From: an uncultured Bacteroidales bacterium
GTDB lineage: Bacteria; Bacteroidota; Bacteroidia; Bacteroidales; FEN-979
DNA: 64,000 nt
Assembly (NCBI GenBank): GCA_903837605.1
Contig: CAILVF010000038.1
Location: forward strand, 41,849-105,848
Reading direction: 5' to 3'
Below are positions 63,991-64,000 of the stretch, piece by piece. Position numbers and translations under genes: made by a program. The notes under the pieces are model-generated. The model saw only the letters and a list, made by a program, of their open reading frames with translations. It searched no databases and had not been told where the DNA came from. Numbering within the stretch: position 1 is the stretch's first letter; every line of letters begins with the position of its first letter.

Positions 63991-64000
63991 ATTTTGCACC

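Larger units (their letters stand above)
61252..63998 (+). mobile_element. IS21-family insertion sequence (istA, istB)
   Basis: The element carries a DDE transposase gene followed by an AAA+ helper gene, the IS21 layout. Its ends are imperfect inverted repeats: the left begins TGGAGAATCCGCT and the right reads inward TGCAAAATCCGCT. Multiple copies of a (CCGG)xxCAAATTGACCACC motif follow inside, four at the left and three at the right. Total length is about 2.75 kb. Only two bases of right flank are in the window, so a target duplication cannot be checked. Both genes are intact, so it may be active. Confidence 0.88.

Overview
The window looks like a chromosomal segment of an uncultured or anaerobic Bacteroidota bacterium, most likely in the Bacteroidales/Marinilabiliales range. 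Three things support this. Several secreted proteins end in type IX secretion (T9SS) type A sorting domains. Many gene starts are preceded by the Bacteroidota promoter element TAnnTTTG, and Shine-Dalgarno sequences are mostly absent. The block rpsO-pnp-rpoD encodes a short primary sigma factor of the Bacteroidota type. A HydG-type radical SAM maturase suggests [FeFe] hydrogenase and an anaerobic, fermentative life.

Layout. 1-6.4 kb: an edge-truncated DUF4440-like gene, then a TetR-controlled set (LolA-fold periplasmic protein, two FtsX-type permeases, ATPase, beta-barrel) that together could form a trans-envelope export path. 6.4-13.7 kb: TlpA-like thioredoxin, a T9SS protein, an NAD(P)-binding protein, a QueG-like iron-sulfur protein and two secreted proteins. 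13.7-17.3 kb (minus): MORN-repeat protein, FIST sensor and hybrid histidine kinase, resembling the NosP/NahK nitric-oxide sensing pair. 17.3-24.4 kb: recR, glmM, a pentapeptide-repeat protein, a TPR protein, a ComA-like synthase and aroE. 24.4-37.8 kb: DUF4342, aldehyde dehydrogenase, rpsO-pnp-rpoD, rpe, HD protein, universal stress protein, a small glycan-assembly group (GT22-like transferase, DegT aminotransferase, DPM1-like GT2) and ligA. 37.8-43.4 kb: an aspartyl-protease-like protein, a protein of four glycogen-binding-like modules, and an ECF sigma/anti-sigma operon with two GIN-type adhesin-like proteins. 43.4-52.8 kb: two EamA transporters, hydG with two TM1266-like regulators flanking a sensor kinase, carbamate kinase, mtaB, an inositol monophosphatase and a macro-domain protein. 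52.8-57.8 kb: two large multidomain kinases.

After 57.8 kb the character changes. A 3' half of tRNA-Gly, a frameshifted small gene with a strong Shine-Dalgarno sequence, a hairpin, fragments of T9SS genes and an IS21-family element (istA, istB, with 4+3 terminal binding-site repeats) indicate an old integration site that was remodelled later. The IS has cut a T9SS gene whose N-terminal part must lie beyond the right edge.

The most unusual genome-level signal is a dispersed set of short tandem arrays (unit 7 bp, sometimes 8 bp) at ten intergenic or gene-edge sites between 4.3 and 51.4 kb, and none in the 57.8-64 kb island. Several arrays begin exactly at a gene's stop codon. Because 7 is not a multiple of 3, units containing TGA place stops in all three frames of one strand. 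A second signal is a group of promoters whose -7 element sits only 4-6 bases before the ATG, which predicts leaderless mRNAs.
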